Below are positions 34,037 through 42,487 of a stretch of 42,599 nt of DNA, one piece after another. The notes beneath the pieces were generated by a model. The model saw only the letters and a program-made list of their open reading frames with translations, was not told the DNA's origin and ran no database searches. Source of the stretch: Deltaproteobacteria bacterium (GTDB lineage Bacteria > Desulfobacterota > Syntrophobacteria > BM002); contig JAFDGZ010000040.1 of the NCBI GenBank assembly GCA_019309045.1, positions 1 through 42,599 of the forward strand. The letters run 5' to 3'. Within the stretch, counting starts at the first letter, position 1. The number at the start of each line of letters is the position of its first letter. A program made the position numbers and the translations under genes.

Positions 34037-35467
34037 TCATGCTCTGACAGTCTTGTACCAGGGCAGCTGTGATCTGTCCACAGAGGCACAACAGTAGCGA
34101 CGATGAATGCGGAGGGCTTCACGCTCACCTGCCAGCAGGGCTCCGTGCACTGTGCCATAATGCTCTTCGTGGGTGGCCTCGCCAGCAAAAAACAGGCGGT
34201 CGGCAACAGGTTCGGCCAGCACCTGCCGATCACTTTCTTTACCACCCATTGCACGATACGAGTAGCTTCCACGCGACCATGGATCAGACAACCAGCGGGT
34301 TAGTACATAGCCTTCCGGTGCCGGCAGTCGGACTGAGAACATGCGCTGCAATTGCGCCATTGCTTTGTCGCAGATTTGCCCATCAGAGCCATTTCTGTCC
34401 AAATCCGCTGCAGCTGTGCCACTCATGAACCCCATGATCACCGGTTCACCCACAAGTGACTGCAGGTCTGCCCACAGGGTAAAGATACCTCGATTTTGAC
34501 GATCAACTGGCAGGACTGCGAGCCTCTCACTTACTGTGGGCCAGAATCTTCGGGGGAAGCGGAGCACTAGCTTGTTCAATACTGCTCGTCCTCCGAAGCC
34601 GATTCGCTCTATGGCTGCTCTCTTATTGGCTGCCAGGGAGGGCTCGAAGCACAGGCTGCCTGATTTCAGCACGCCCAGGGGTACGGCGATCACTACCGCC
34701 GCGGCAGAATAGGCTGCACCGGCTGCGGTAACTACCCTGACACCCTCCCTGTCCCAGACAATTTTGCTAACCTCCGCAGCCAGCCTGATGCTCAGGCCCC
34801 GGCAAACATTGCTGATCAGATCCTGGAAACCATGGGCAGGCACGAGATGCTTCTCTCTATATTCTCTGGGATCCCACTCCAGGAGACTCAATTCACTGGC
34901 TGGAGCGCCGAACACCGCTTCAGCCAGCCCCAGCAGCCATAGAAGAATTCGGCTGTCAACATCCTTGAGGCGGGGAAAGGTGGTAGCAGCTGCGATGCTT
35001 TGCTCCAGGGAAAGGTCCTTTGCCCTGCCAAGCAAATTGTTGAGCCGCAGGCCCATATAGGATTTGGTCAGAGCGATCATGGCACGCGCCACACCGCGTC
35101 GCCCACGCCACAGCAAGCGAGGGAGGCTTGACACGTGGCCGCGTTCATAAAAGTAGGTTCTTCCTCCAGGCCAGGCAAGCAAATCAATCCCAGCCACTGC
35201 CGACCAGGCGGTCAAAGGATTGTCTTCGGGCCCGTGAATCCAGGAAGCCCCCAGGTCACAGGGGATCCCAAGGAGGTGATCTGTCCAGATCCTGCCGCCC
35301 AGACGATTGCGAGCTTCAAACACCTCAACTGAGAATCCAGTATCGTGCAGGATACGTGCGGCAACCAGCCCTGACATGCCAGCACCGACAACAATAATGT
35401 GTGGCAATTGTTTCCTGGCTACCTTACCAGCGGTATGCAGTGTCCAGATTTCCGCTTTCCTGCTCAT
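34037..35467 (-). CDS. Flavin monoamine/polyamine oxidase family protein
   Basis: An FAD-dependent oxidase of about 476 residues. The dinucleotide-binding motif is IIVVGAGMSGLVAARIL, followed by EVFEARNRLGGRIWTD and LGASWIHGPEDNPLT. These are typical of amine oxidases of the MAO/LSD1/polyamine oxidase group. The C-terminal FAD site is present (RLFFAGEATHEEHYGTVHGA), and so is WSRGSYSY. A substrate, such as a polyamine or tryptophan-like amine, cannot be chosen. ATG 35467 is preferred; an in-frame TTG at 35509 would add 14 residues. No signal peptide is visible before the Rossmann fold. It stands alone, convergent with the MaoC-like gene. Confidence 0.87.
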   Translation of the reverse strand: MSRKAEIWTLHTAGKVARKQLPHIIVVGAGMSGLVAARILHDTGFSVEVFEARNRLGGRIWTDHLLGIPCDLGASWIHGPEDNPLTAWSAVAGIDLLAWPGGRTYFYERGHVSSLPRLLWRGRRGVARAMIALTKSYMGLRLNNLLGRAKDLSLEQSIAAATTFPRLKDVDSRILLWLLGLAEAVFGAPASELSLLEWDPREYREKHLVPAHGFQDLISNVCRGLSIRLAAEVSKIVWDREGVRVVTAAGAAYSAAAVVIAVPLGVLKSGSLCFEPSLAANKRAAIERIGFGGRAVLNKLVLRFPRRFWPTVSERLAVLPVDRQNRGIFTLWADLQSLVGEPVIMGFMSGTAAADLDRNGSDGQICDKAMAQLQRMFSVRLPAPEGYVLTRWLSDPWSRGSYSYRAMGGKESDRQVLAEPVADRLFFAGEATHEEHYGTVHGALLAGEREALRIHRRYCCASVDRSQLPWYKTVRA

Positions 35468-36025
35468 AGACAGCTGAGACTTTCCGACTGCCAGCAACTG
35501 TTGGCACAAACCGTCTGCTTTTGCAGTTCCTTTTCTGGCAGCTGGCAGAAAACTTCCCCGGATGCGGTGTTGACTTTACCATATATTGGCCTGCTGTTAC
35601 CCTATTATTGTATCAACATCTGTATCAATCTGGGCGGCTTAACTATGTGCCGATCTGCCGTACTGTCAAGATCCTGACCTGTTTGGCGGATAAAGGAATG
35701 GCAGTGCCAGAGACGAGCAAGCTTCCTCTAGCTGATGCGCCTCATGGGACATTGCTGAGAGGGAAGGCTCGCCCGGAGGAGGTGGCTCTCAGAGCAAGTA
35801 ACGACGTGGATCAGGCGAGGATCTAGCGCTTTGGAGACAGAAGGCGCAGCTGAGCTAGATGGCTCCGGGCGGGGGCTTCATCTACAATGTTGAGTTTCCT
35901 CAGCTGGTGGTGTAATTCTGATGTTGCCGGGGTTCGAGCAGCTGATTTTTTGCCAGAAATGCTCGATTCTGACCTGAGCCAACCAGCCGGATCAAGATGT
36001 GGAACAGAAGGGATCTCCAGCTGAA
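35468..36025. other. Intergenic region between divergent genes
   Basis: It lies between the amine oxidase and the polynucleotide kinase, transcribed outward. A plus-strand frame at 35521-35826 (101 codons) has no family signature, no ribosome site and odd composition, so I do not call it. No promoter could be fixed. Confidence 0.4.
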
Positions 36026-36913
36026 ATGATTCACAGTTCTCCGGTTATTCCGCCTGAATGGAAAGGGCTGGATCTGTCCGGCCTCAAGGGTACACTGCTG
36101 GTGATCGGCGCCCCGAACGTGGGAAAGAGCACCTTCGCCCGCTATCTCTATCAGCAGTTGGCTGCCCGGCAGCAGCGCGTGGCTTTTCTGGACGGCGATC
36201 CAGGTCAAACCACCCTCTCTGCCCCCACCACTATGACCCTGGCGCTGGGGCGTTCAGGAGACCATGATTTCCCGCCCCGTGGACGGATGTGGCAAAGCTT
36301 CGTTGGCGCTGTGACTCCTGCAGGACACATGCTTCAGGTGGTAATCGGGGCTGCCAGGCTGGTGCGGGCAGCGCAGCGGGCTGGCGTGGAAATAATTGTC
36401 TATGACACCACCGGTTTGGTAAACCCCTTCCGAGGCGGCGTTTACCTGAAACTGGCCAAAATTAACCTGTTACGCCCCACTGTGGTATTTGCCATTCAGT
36501 CAGCTAGAGAACTGGAGTGCTTGTTGCAGCCCCTGAGACGGAGCAAACGGGTAGAACTCATAGAGCTGTCCATCTCTCCAGGAGCGCGAACTCGGGATGC
36601 AACCACCCGTCAGGCCCACCGTGCCGCCCAATTCAGTCGATATTTCACCAATTCCCTGCCATTGACCATCCATTGGCCTCGGTTGGCCGTGTTGCCAGCG
36701 CCTCGCTTTGTTGCCAATCAGTTAGTTGCCCTGGAAGACGAAGAGGGGTTGATGCTCGGCTTGGGTATTGTCCTGGAAAGCGACCAGAATGCCAAAAAGG
36801 TAGTGTTGTACACCCCAGTAACCTCCATCGATCGGGTGGATACCCTGCACCTGGGCGATGTGGTGCTGGATCCTCATACATTCCAGGATGCACGTTTGCC
36901 GAAGAGAAGATGA
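36026..36913 (+). CDS. Clp1/Grc3-type polynucleotide 5'-kinase
   Basis: A protein of 295 residues. The P-loop is GAPNVGKST (about 30-38), followed by VAFLDGDPGQTTLSAPTTMT, which matches the LD.D.GQ....P pattern of the Clp1/Nol9/Grc3 kinases. YDTTGLV and a Lys/Arg-rich lid (LLQPLRRSKRVELIEL) follow. These enzymes phosphorylate 5'-OH ends of RNA or DNA; eukaryotic and archaeal relatives act in tRNA splicing and rRNA processing. In bacteria the family is uncommon and its role little known. The C-terminal 60 residues (GLGIVLES, VDTLHLGDVVLD) form a beta-rich domain. ATG 36026 is preferred over a GTG at 35999. It is convergent with the MerF-like gene. Confidence 0.8.
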   Translation: MIHSSPVIPPEWKGLDLSGLKGTLLVIGAPNVGKSTFARYLYQQLAARQQRVAFLDGDPGQTTLSAPTTMTLALGRSGDHDFPPRGRMWQSFVGAVTPAGHMLQVVIGAARLVRAAQRAGVEIIVYDTTGLVNPFRGGVYLKLAKINLLRPTVVFAIQSARELECLLQPLRRSKRVELIELSISPGARTRDATTRQAHRAAQFSRYFTNSLPLTIHWPRLAVLPAPRFVANQLVALEDEEGLMLGLGIVLESDQNAKKVVLYTPVTSIDRVDTLHLGDVVLDPHTFQDARLPKRR

Positions 36914-36936
36914 TTTCGCGACAGTTTGCAGCCGCA

Positions 36937-37197
36937 TCAACTTGTTGGAATGCTTATAAAGAAATTTTTCGTTGACTTGCTTGATCTCCTCCACCTTTTG
37001 TATGAGGTAAAGGTCAGCACGATGAGCAGCGCCAGGGATGGCAAGAGCACATAATCAAGGTATGGTGTAAAAGTGCTCAGGCCCAGGGCGCCTAAAGTAA
37101 ATACCAGAAGAGGCGTAAAGCAACAAAGAGCGACGAGTAGTGTTCCGCCAAGCGCTGCAAAGAAACCCTTCTTGGATGTTCCCGGTTGCTCTTTCAT
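36937..37197 (-). CDS. MerF-like mercury transport protein
   Basis: A two-helix inner-membrane protein of 86 residues. GGTLLVALCCFTPLLVFTLG, then ALGLSTFTPYLDYVLLP, matches MerF closely. The vicinal pair C25-C26 in the first helix is the Hg(II) relay site. The second Cys pair of MerF, after helix two, is absent; the tail is RRSSKSTKNFFISIPTS. AGGATAG precedes the ATG. A MerR-type promoter lies about 200 bases upstream, and a thioredoxin-like selenoprotein gene is divergent. No merA, merP or merR gene is in the window. It could also move another soft metal. Confidence 0.75.
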   Translation of the reverse strand: MKEQPGTSKKGFFAALGGTLLVALCCFTPLLVFTLGALGLSTFTPYLDYVLLPSLALLIVLTFTSYKRWRRSSKSTKNFFISIPTS

Positions 37198-37411
37198 CTT
37201 CTATCCTTTCTGAGACGAACTCAAAGTCATCGTCATAATCGATGCATAACAGACGTACGAGTGTGACCGCCAGCCGTTGTCTCGAGAGAGAAATTGCCGC
37301 TCGCAAGGCTGAATTATCAAGCCGCAGGGACCGTAATAGCGGAGATGCTAATATTGTCTTTTTCCTGAACTGGGTTACACTTGATAACTTCATATCACCA
37401 CCTCACCCAAG

Positions 37412-37443
37412 ATGATAAACATTGTACCTTGGTATAGAGTCAA
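37412..37443 (-). promoter_or_regulatory. MerR-family type promoter and operator
   Basis: On the minus strand TTGACT (37443-37438) is followed by a 19-20 base spacer and then TTATCA/TATCAT (37417-37412). The spacer contains the imperfect dyad CTATACC/GGTACAAT. The long spacer with a central dyad is the hallmark of promoters untwisted by MerR-family activators. It points to the MerF-like gene. The first ATG after it (37393, with AGGTGG) opens a 112-codon frame that overlaps merF out of frame. I do not accept that frame as a gene; the segment may be a leader. Confidence 0.6.
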
Positions 37444-37546
37444 GGGGTGCAGAGGAAAAAGTGATTTCTCTTGGCAAAAAGACGAGCACCAACGTTCAAG
37501 ATTATAAGATTGAGGCAAATTTGCGGCAGAACAATGGAGGGCCGGG

Positions 37547-37900
37547 ATGATTAGGAGCATTCCAAGAATAGAGTTGCTGTTTGCGCCGGGCTGCGCCGCA
37601 ATTCAAGGAACCATAGCCATGGTCGATGAAGTTCTGGGAGAGCTCCGCATGAATGCTGAGATTGCCAGAGTTATGGTAGAGAATGAAGAGAAGGTGAGGG
37701 CGCTCAGATTTCTCGGCTCTCCTTCCATCCGGGTGAATGGTCATGACATTGAACCGGGGGCTGACCAGAGGCAGGATTACAGTATGGGCTGAAGGCTCTA
37801 TGTAAGAGATGGTGGTTCACCTTCCAAATCGATTCCGAGGGATTTATTACTCGGAGCCTTGAAGAAAACTCTGCAGGAGAGAAAAGCTTCCAAGAGTTAA
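37547..37900 (+). CDS. Thioredoxin-like selenoprotein (Sec encoded by UGA at 37790-37792)
   Basis: From ATG 37547 (GGAGG six bases upstream) the frame runs 81 codons to a TGA. It then continues 35 codons to TAA at 37898. The first part (PRIELLFAPGCAAIQ, FLGSPSIRVNGHDIEPGAD) is a small thioredoxin-like protein of the kind encoded near mercury genes. In relatives the protein goes on D-Y-x-(M/L)-x-C-R-x-Y; here DYSMG is followed by UGA and RLYVRDGG, so UGA takes the exact place of that Cys. The remaining residues (SIPRDLLLGALKKTLQERK) match the expected C-terminal helix. A SECIS-like hairpin follows. Reading UGA as stop would lose the conserved C-terminus. Product with Sec: 117 residues, Sec82. 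The gene is divergent from the MerF-like gene. Confidence 0.8.
37790..37824 (+). promoter_or_regulatory. UGA Sec codon and candidate bacterial SECIS hairpin
   Basis: After the UGA (37790-37792), GGTG and CACC (37811-37821) form a stem with loop GTT. GA/TC pairs at 37808-37809 and 37823-37824 extend it past one mismatch. The loop begins 22 bases after the UGA and has a G at its first position. Both agree with the general rules for bacterial SECIS elements. Confidence 0.6.
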
Positions 37901-37973
37901 GTCGGTTTTTCTGCCCGGGCAGAAGTCATCGGACGCACGGTATCACCATAGCGAAAGCTTGCTGCATCCGCGG

Positions 37974-38549
37974 CTAGCTTTGAACCAGGCTCAGGAAATA
38001 GTCATGAAAACGGCTGTCACCAGTGAGTTCGGGATGGAATGAGGTGGCCAGCCACTTGCCTTCCCGGGCAGCCACGCCGGTGCCGTCCGGCAGAGTAGCC
38101 AGCAGCTCTGCCTGCCCTTTTACTGCCACCAGTCTCGGCGCCCGGATGAACACGGCAGGGAAAGGCTTGAGGTCGCCGTGCGCCAGTACCGGCACCGTCA
38201 GGTCGATCTGGAAACTGTCAACCTGGCGGCCGAAGGCGTTTCGCTCCACCTGGATATCCATGACGCCCAGAGTAGGTTGATTTCTGTCGATTTTTTTGGC
38301 AAGGAGCACCATTCCCGCACAGGTGCCCCAGACTGCTCTTGCTCTGGCAAAGGCCTGCAGGGGTTCGATGAAGCCATAGGAGAGCGCCAGTTTGCCGATG
38401 GTGGTGCTCTCACCTCCCGGAATGATGAGACCGTCGATTCCCTGGAGATCTCCGGGAAGACGCACCTCAGAGGTTTGTACTCCCAGTCTCTGCAAAACCT
38501 GGGCATGTTCTCTGAAATCACCCTGAAGTGCGAGTATCCCTATGTGCAT
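37974..38549 (-). CDS. pdxT: PdxT, glutaminase subunit of pyridoxal 5'-phosphate synthase
   Basis: A protein of 191 residues, the usual length. Class I amidotransferase motifs are complete: GLIIPGGEST, nucleophile C77 in GTCAGM, and His/Glu in SFHPELTGD near 168-170. It hydrolyses glutamine and passes ammonia to PdxS. It lies 47 bases after pdxS on the same strand, so the pair forms an operon for the deoxyxylulose-independent vitamin B6 route. Confidence 0.97.
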   Translation of the reverse strand: MHIGILALQGDFREHAQVLQRLGVQTSEVRLPGDLQGIDGLIIPGGESTTIGKLALSYGFIEPLQAFARARAVWGTCAGMVLLAKKIDRNQPTLGVMDIQVERNAFGRQVDSFQIDLTVPVLAHGDLKPFPAVFIRAPRLVAVKGQAELLATLPDGTGVAAREGKWLATSFHPELTGDSRFHDYFLSLVQS

Positions 38550-38596
38550 CGTACAGTCACTGTCAGGTAGGATCAGTGCGGAAAAAAATCCTCTGG

Positions 38597-39520
38597 CTAC
38601 CAGCCGCGCGTAGAAATGTGGGCGCTTTCCGGCAGAGAACTCACCTCCACACCCACCATGGGTTCCCCCAGATTCTGACTGACTTCAGCGAGAATCTCCG
38701 GGTTCTGATAATGAGTGGTAGCCTGAACAATAGCTTTGGCCCTGAGCTCCGGTTCATTGCTCTTGAAGATGCCGGAACCAACAAAGATTCCATCCATGCC
38801 GAGCTGCATCATGAGAGCGGCGTCCGCAGGGGTAGCCACACCGCCTGCTGCGAAGTTGACCACTGGCAGCCGCCCCAGTTCCCTGGTCTCTTTGACCAGC
38901 TCGTAGGGAGCCCTGATTTCCTTGGCATAGCGCATGAGTTCATCTTCGGGCATGCTCTGCAGCCGACGTATTTCGCCCAGAACAGCTCTGGCATGACGGA
39001 CTGCTTCCACTATGTCGCCCGTGCCAGCCTCGCCTTTGGTGCGGATCATGGCGGCTCCCTCACCTATACGGCGCAGTGCTTCACCCAGATTGCGGCAGCC
39101 ACAGACGAAGGGCACCTTGAAATCGTGCTTGTAAATGTGGTGTTCTTCATCCGCAGGCGTCAGAACCTCACTTTCGTCCACATAATCCACACCCAGTGCT
39201 TCGAGGATTTGTGCTTCGACAAAGTGGCCAATGCGACACTTGGCCATCACCGGTATTGTAACAGCAGCCATGATTTCCTGGATCTTCCCGGGGTCAGACA
39301 TGCGGGCCACGCCTCCACTGGTGCGAATGTCTGCTGGCACCCGTTCCAGGGCCATCACTGCCACAGCCCCAGCCTCTTCAGCGATGACGGCCTGCTCCGC
39401 GTTGACCACGTCCATGATTACTCCGCCTTTCAGCATTTGCGCCAGGCCGCGTTTTACAGTAACCCCGCCAACTTCACCATAGCCACCAGTTCTCTTCAGC
39501 GAATCTTCAGTGGTCATCAC
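38597..39520 (-). CDS. pdxS: PdxS, synthase subunit of pyridoxal 5'-phosphate synthase
   Basis: A protein of 307 residues. It builds PLP from ribose 5-phosphate, glyceraldehyde 3-phosphate and ammonia. Key residues are present: D37 ([12 protein letters not shown]), K94 ([15 protein letters not shown]), which forms the substrate Schiff base, and K in [31 protein letters not shown] is the phosphate-binding part. It is slightly longer than the usual 294 residues because of a short N-terminal extension. The gap upstream to bioY (39521-39688) has no gene I can support. Confidence 0.98.
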   Translation of the reverse strand: MMTTEDSLKRTGGYGEVGGVTVKRGLAQMLKGGVIMDVVNAEQAVIAEEAGAVAVMALERVPADIRTSGGVARMSDPGKIQEIMAAVTIPVMAKCRIGHFVEAQILEALGVDYVDESEVLTPADEEHHIYKHDFKVPFVCGCRNLGEALRRIGEGAAMIRTKGEAGTGDIVEAVRHARAVLGEIRRLQSMPEDELMRYAKEIRAPYELVKETRELGRLPVVNFAAGGVATPADAALMMQLGMDGIFVGSGIFKSNEPELRAKAIVQATTHYQNPEILAEVSQNLGEPMVGVEVSSLPESAHISTRGW

Positions 39521-39688
39521 TATTCCTCCTTACACGCTCCTTCATGACAGCCAGTTGCTCAGTGGCGGCCACGATAGTGGCAAAATAATTCTTGCGGAGC
39601 GTGTTTGCTCTAATGCGGCAATTTTGTCGGCATGAGCGTAGCACCATTGCCTCTCGGGCAGAAAAATTTTTCCAGGAACTGCTGCCAA

Positions 39689-40333
39689 TCATTTTCTGTG
39701 GCCAGCTGTCTCTGGAACATTATAGGCAGTCTTCGGCGCGACGCAAGCGGCAACTGCGGCAGCAACCACAGCTTTGGTGACATCGCCAGCTATGAAGGGG
39801 ATGCTGCCCATCCAGAAAATCTGGCCGATGTCTATGGGCTGTCCTTTAAACGCAGCAAACCAGATGCCCAGATGCAGCAATCCTGGACCATGAATCAGCA
39901 GGAAGGTGGCTGTCAGCATCAAGCCGAGCATGCCGGCAAAACTTCTTGCTCTGACGTATCTATCGCTGACATAGCCGATGAAAAACGAGGCGAAGACAAA
40001 GCCGACGATATAGCCACAGGTGGGCCCCGCCAGCATAGCAATACCGCCGGACCAGTTGGCAAACCAGGGGACTCCGGCAAATCCCAATCCTGCGTATATT
40101 GCCTGGCTGAGTCCGCCTCCCCAGGCGCCCAACAGGACACCAGAAAGAAGTACAGCGAATGTTTGGCCGGTTATGGGAACGGGACTCCAGGGCAGGTAAA
40201 TCCTCAGCTGGGCCATGATTCCTGTGACGCAGGCCATTCCTACTGCAAGGACCAGCTTCTTGGTGAGACTTGCTTCAGATCTCCACTGGAAAGCCTGGTA
40301 TTTATAATGATTTACAGTCGCCACAAACGCCAT
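39689..40333 (-). CDS. bioY: BioY, biotin ECF transporter substrate-binding subunit
   Basis: A membrane protein of 214 residues with about six helices. It has the BioY signature: LRIYLPWSPVPITGQTFAVL, then GVLLGAWGGGLSQAIYAGLG and AGPTCGYIVGF. It captures biotin and works with energy-coupling subunits (BioM/N or shared EcfA/T), which are not in this window. GGAGGGG lies right before the ATG, nine bases after the birA stop, so the two are co-transcribed and should share the BirA-controlled promoter upstream of birA. Confidence 0.95.
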   Translation of the reverse strand: MAFVATVNHYKYQAFQWRSEASLTKKLVLAVGMACVTGIMAQLRIYLPWSPVPITGQTFAVLLSGVLLGAWGGGLSQAIYAGLGFAGVPWFANWSGGIAMLAGPTCGYIVGFVFASFFIGYVSDRYVRARSFAGMLGLMLTATFLLIHGPGLLHLGIWFAAFKGQPIDIGQIFWMGSIPFIAGDVTKAVVAAAVAACVAPKTAYNVPETAGHRK

Positions 40334-40342
40334 TTTCCCCTC

Positions 40343-41302
40343 CTATTCCGAAATAGTTTTTAAAGAAACATCACCTGCTAGAATCCGGACCAGCGTATCG
40401 TCTGATGCCCTGCGCACCAGAAGGGCGCCGTCTTTGTCGATGTCCACTGCTTTTCCCTCGATGCAGTCGCCTGGACTGCTGACGACTACCTCCGAGCCAA
40501 GGGTGGAGCTCAGCTGCCGCCACTTCTCCAGCAAAGGATCCACCTGTCCGCCTCTAAAGGCAAGATAATAAGTTTCCAGCCTGTTCAGCAACTGCCCAAG
40601 GCATGCTGCCCTGGAAAATGAGGTGCCGCATTCCTGCCGCATTGAGGTGGCCTGTTGACGCAGCTCCTCCGCAATCTCATTGTTCACATTGAGGCCGATG
40701 CCCAGAATGACGTGGTTGACCATGTCGACCTCGGCATCAATCTCGCAGAGTATTCCGGCCAGCTTCTTTGCTCTGACAAACACATCATTGGGCCATTTCA
40801 GGGTGCACTGCAGGGTGGAGATCTCCTGAACCGTTTCTGCCACGGCAACCCCTGCAATAAGCGGCAGGCGCAACAGTGTCCAGGGTGGAGCCGCCGGCCG
40901 CAGGAGAATAGAAAAGTATATGCCTCCGTGGGGAGAAAGCCACTTTCTGCCGAGGCGCCCCCTTCCCAAAGTCTGTCTTTCAGCAACAAGCACCAGTCCT
41001 TCTTCTGCCCCTTTTCGCGCCAATGTCCGGAGTACTTCCTGGGTTGAGTCCACTTCAGCACGAAGCTGGACCTGCCAGTTCCCAGTGACCTCTTTCTGGA
41101 TGTCTTCGAGCAGCAGTATGTCGCTGCTGTCCGCCAGCTGGTAGCCGACCCGGGGAGAAGAAATGATCTGATAGCCCTGCTGGCGCAGCTTGCGGATATA
41201 CTTCCATACAGCTGTTCTACTGACGCCCAGCTCTCGCGCCAGGCTCTCGCCTGACACAGGGCCGGCCTGGCATAATCTTCTGAGAATAGTCTCTCTATGC
41301 AT
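40343..41302 (-). CDS. birA: BirA, biotin-protein ligase and biotin repressor
   Basis: A bifunctional protein of 319 residues. The N-terminal winged helix (ILRRLCQAGPVSGESLAREL, GVSRTAVWKYIRKLRQQGY) marks it as a group II ligase able to repress. The ligase core has DSTQ, the GRGRLGRKW loop that holds biotinyl-AMP, GIYFSILLRP, KWPNDVFV with the catalytic Lys, and GIGLNVNN. It charges biotin onto carboxylase carrier proteins. The operator in its own promoter implies autoregulation together with bioY. Confidence 0.97.
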   Translation of the reverse strand: MHRETILRRLCQAGPVSGESLARELGVSRTAVWKYIRKLRQQGYQIISSPRVGYQLADSSDILLLEDIQKEVTGNWQVQLRAEVDSTQEVLRTLARKGAEEGLVLVAERQTLGRGRLGRKWLSPHGGIYFSILLRPAAPPWTLLRLPLIAGVAVAETVQEISTLQCTLKWPNDVFVRAKKLAGILCEIDAEVDMVNHVILGIGLNVNNEIAEELRQQATSMRQECGTSFSRAACLGQLLNRLETYYLAFRGGQVDPLLEKWRQLSSTLGSEVVVSSPGDCIEGKAVDIDKDGALLVRRASDDTLVRILAGDVSLKTISE

Positions 41303-41311
41303 GATGGCGTG

Positions 41312-41365
41312 TTTCTATCTCAGGCAAGACGTATTGTCAACCAGTATGGCGACATGGGTTAACAA
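41312..41365 (-). promoter_or_regulatory. birA-bioY promoter with BirA operator
   Basis: The operator is TTGTCAACC (41334-41342), 14 bases, then GGTTAACAA (41357-41365), the known BirA half-sites in inverted orientation. On the minus strand a promoter reads TTGACA (41340-41335), 17 bases, TAGAAA (41317-41312). Its -35 box lies inside the proximal half-site. Bound BirA would block polymerase. Confidence 0.85.
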
Positions 41366-41493
41366 AAAAATTTCACGAGCCAGGCGATATTCTCCCCCGG
41401 TAAAAATAGCTTTGGACATCTTGGCTTTTCGGAGCTAAATTTACTTGAGTGAGTTGAGGTCTGTCAGCCCTGTGAGAAGAAGGAGACAAAGTC

Positions 41494-42267
41494 ATGCAGA
41501 TTCATATGGAGAGTTACCAACCATATCGGCAGATGGCCACTACCTGCAAGACAAGACCAGTGAGAGAGGGGCGTATTACTTGGACGAAGATCGAGTCGGA
41601 ACCCTTCTGGAACGACAGATTTCAGGTGAAGACCTTGCGGCGAGACCTGGTGGAGGCTGCGGCCGAGCTCTGGCGTTTAGCGTATCCAGAGCTCTATGGT
41701 TCTCCACATCAGTTCATGCTTGACCCCGATCAATATGAGGGTCTGGTGGCGCTGGAGGAGAACTGGGAAGAAGATGCGAGAAACAGGGTATATTGCATGC
41801 CGGTCACAGTGGAGCTGGACACAGCAAAGGTGGTGTCTGCCACGGTTCTTACCAAGTTTGAAAAGAACCTGCAGGTGGAGTTTTCTTTCGCCGGCACCCA
41901 CCCAGATTACCGCCTGCGGGGCATAACCAATGAACTGCGCCGGGTGACTCGAGAAACTGCCGTCCAATCCGGAGCAGAGTATTTCACCACCTTTTGCGAG
42001 ACCTGGCATGATATTACCCAGAACTGGTGCATCAAAGGCGGCTGGAAAATCGCCGGCATCTTTCCCGGAAACTTCAAGAGATGGAGCGGAGACAATCGAG
42101 AATATCGCGGCTGCGTGGTGCATTTTTACCGGTTTGTGGGGGAGGGAGAAGAGTACGTCACCAGACCTGAGGAATGGCATCTTGCCCCCGAGGTGAAAGA
42201 GGTATGGGAAGTGCTGGAGAGGGTAAATTGGAGGATTGAGGAGCGTTTCAAGGCGGCTCATTCCTGA
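41494..42267 (+). CDS. GNAT-like acetyltransferase
   Basis: A protein of 257 residues. The central part has the GNAT acetyl-CoA pattern: VEFSFAGTHPDYRLRGITNE, then LRRVTRETAVQSGAEYFTTF, i.e. a strand, then a degenerate R/Q-x-x-G-x-G/A loop (DYRLRGIT) and the following helix. WCIKGGWKIAGIFPG resembles the family's last strands. The N-terminal 90 residues are unusual and rich in Glu, Trp and Arg. The substrate is unknown; N-acetyltransferases acting on small amines such as beta-lysine are possible. AAGGAGAC precedes ATG 41494. It stands alone. Confidence 0.65.
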   Translation: MQIHMESYQPYRQMATTCKTRPVREGRITWTKIESEPFWNDRFQVKTLRRDLVEAAAELWRLAYPELYGSPHQFMLDPDQYEGLVALEENWEEDARNRVYCMPVTVELDTAKVVSATVLTKFEKNLQVEFSFAGTHPDYRLRGITNELRRVTRETAVQSGAEYFTTFCETWHDITQNWCIKGGWKIAGIFPGNFKRWSGDNREYRGCVVHFYRFVGEGEEYVTRPEEWHLAPEVKEVWEVLERVNWRIEERFKAAHS

Positions 42268-42427
42268 GCTGGCGAGACTATCATCAGCAGATCTAGCCAC
42301 GGCAATAGTGGGATAGCATACAGAGCACAACTGCTTTAAACCAAGATTCAGTTGGAGAGAGAAAGGTTGGACTAGCAGATCCCAAATTCGTTGTGTCGAT
42401 ATCCCATGAAATTGCCGTAAATTATTC

Positions 42428-42456
42428 TTGACTTGTAAGTGGGGTTTGAGTAGATT
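42428..42456 (+). promoter_or_regulatory. Sigma-70 promoter of the truncated tRNA-Glu
   Basis: TTGACT (42428-42433), 17 bases, TAGATT (42451-42456), 31 bases before the tRNA 5' end. The promoter is intact although the tRNA is not. Confidence 0.6.
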
Positions 42457-42487
42457 CCCATTTTACATCAACCGCGGAAAGTATTGT

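Noticed and set aside
35521-35826. 101-codon plus-strand ORF before the polynucleotide kinase
   Set aside because: No ribosome site, no recognisable motif, and mixed composition typical of non-coding DNA.
37055-37393. 112-codon minus-strand ORF right after the MerR-type promoter
   Set aside because: It has a fair ribosome site but overlaps the well-supported MerF-like gene by 143 bases in another frame and shows no family pattern. It is treated as a leader region.
38528-39547. Plus-strand ORF of 339 codons
   Set aside because: Antisense shadow of pdxS and pdxT; His-rich composition reflects the reverse complement of conserved codons.
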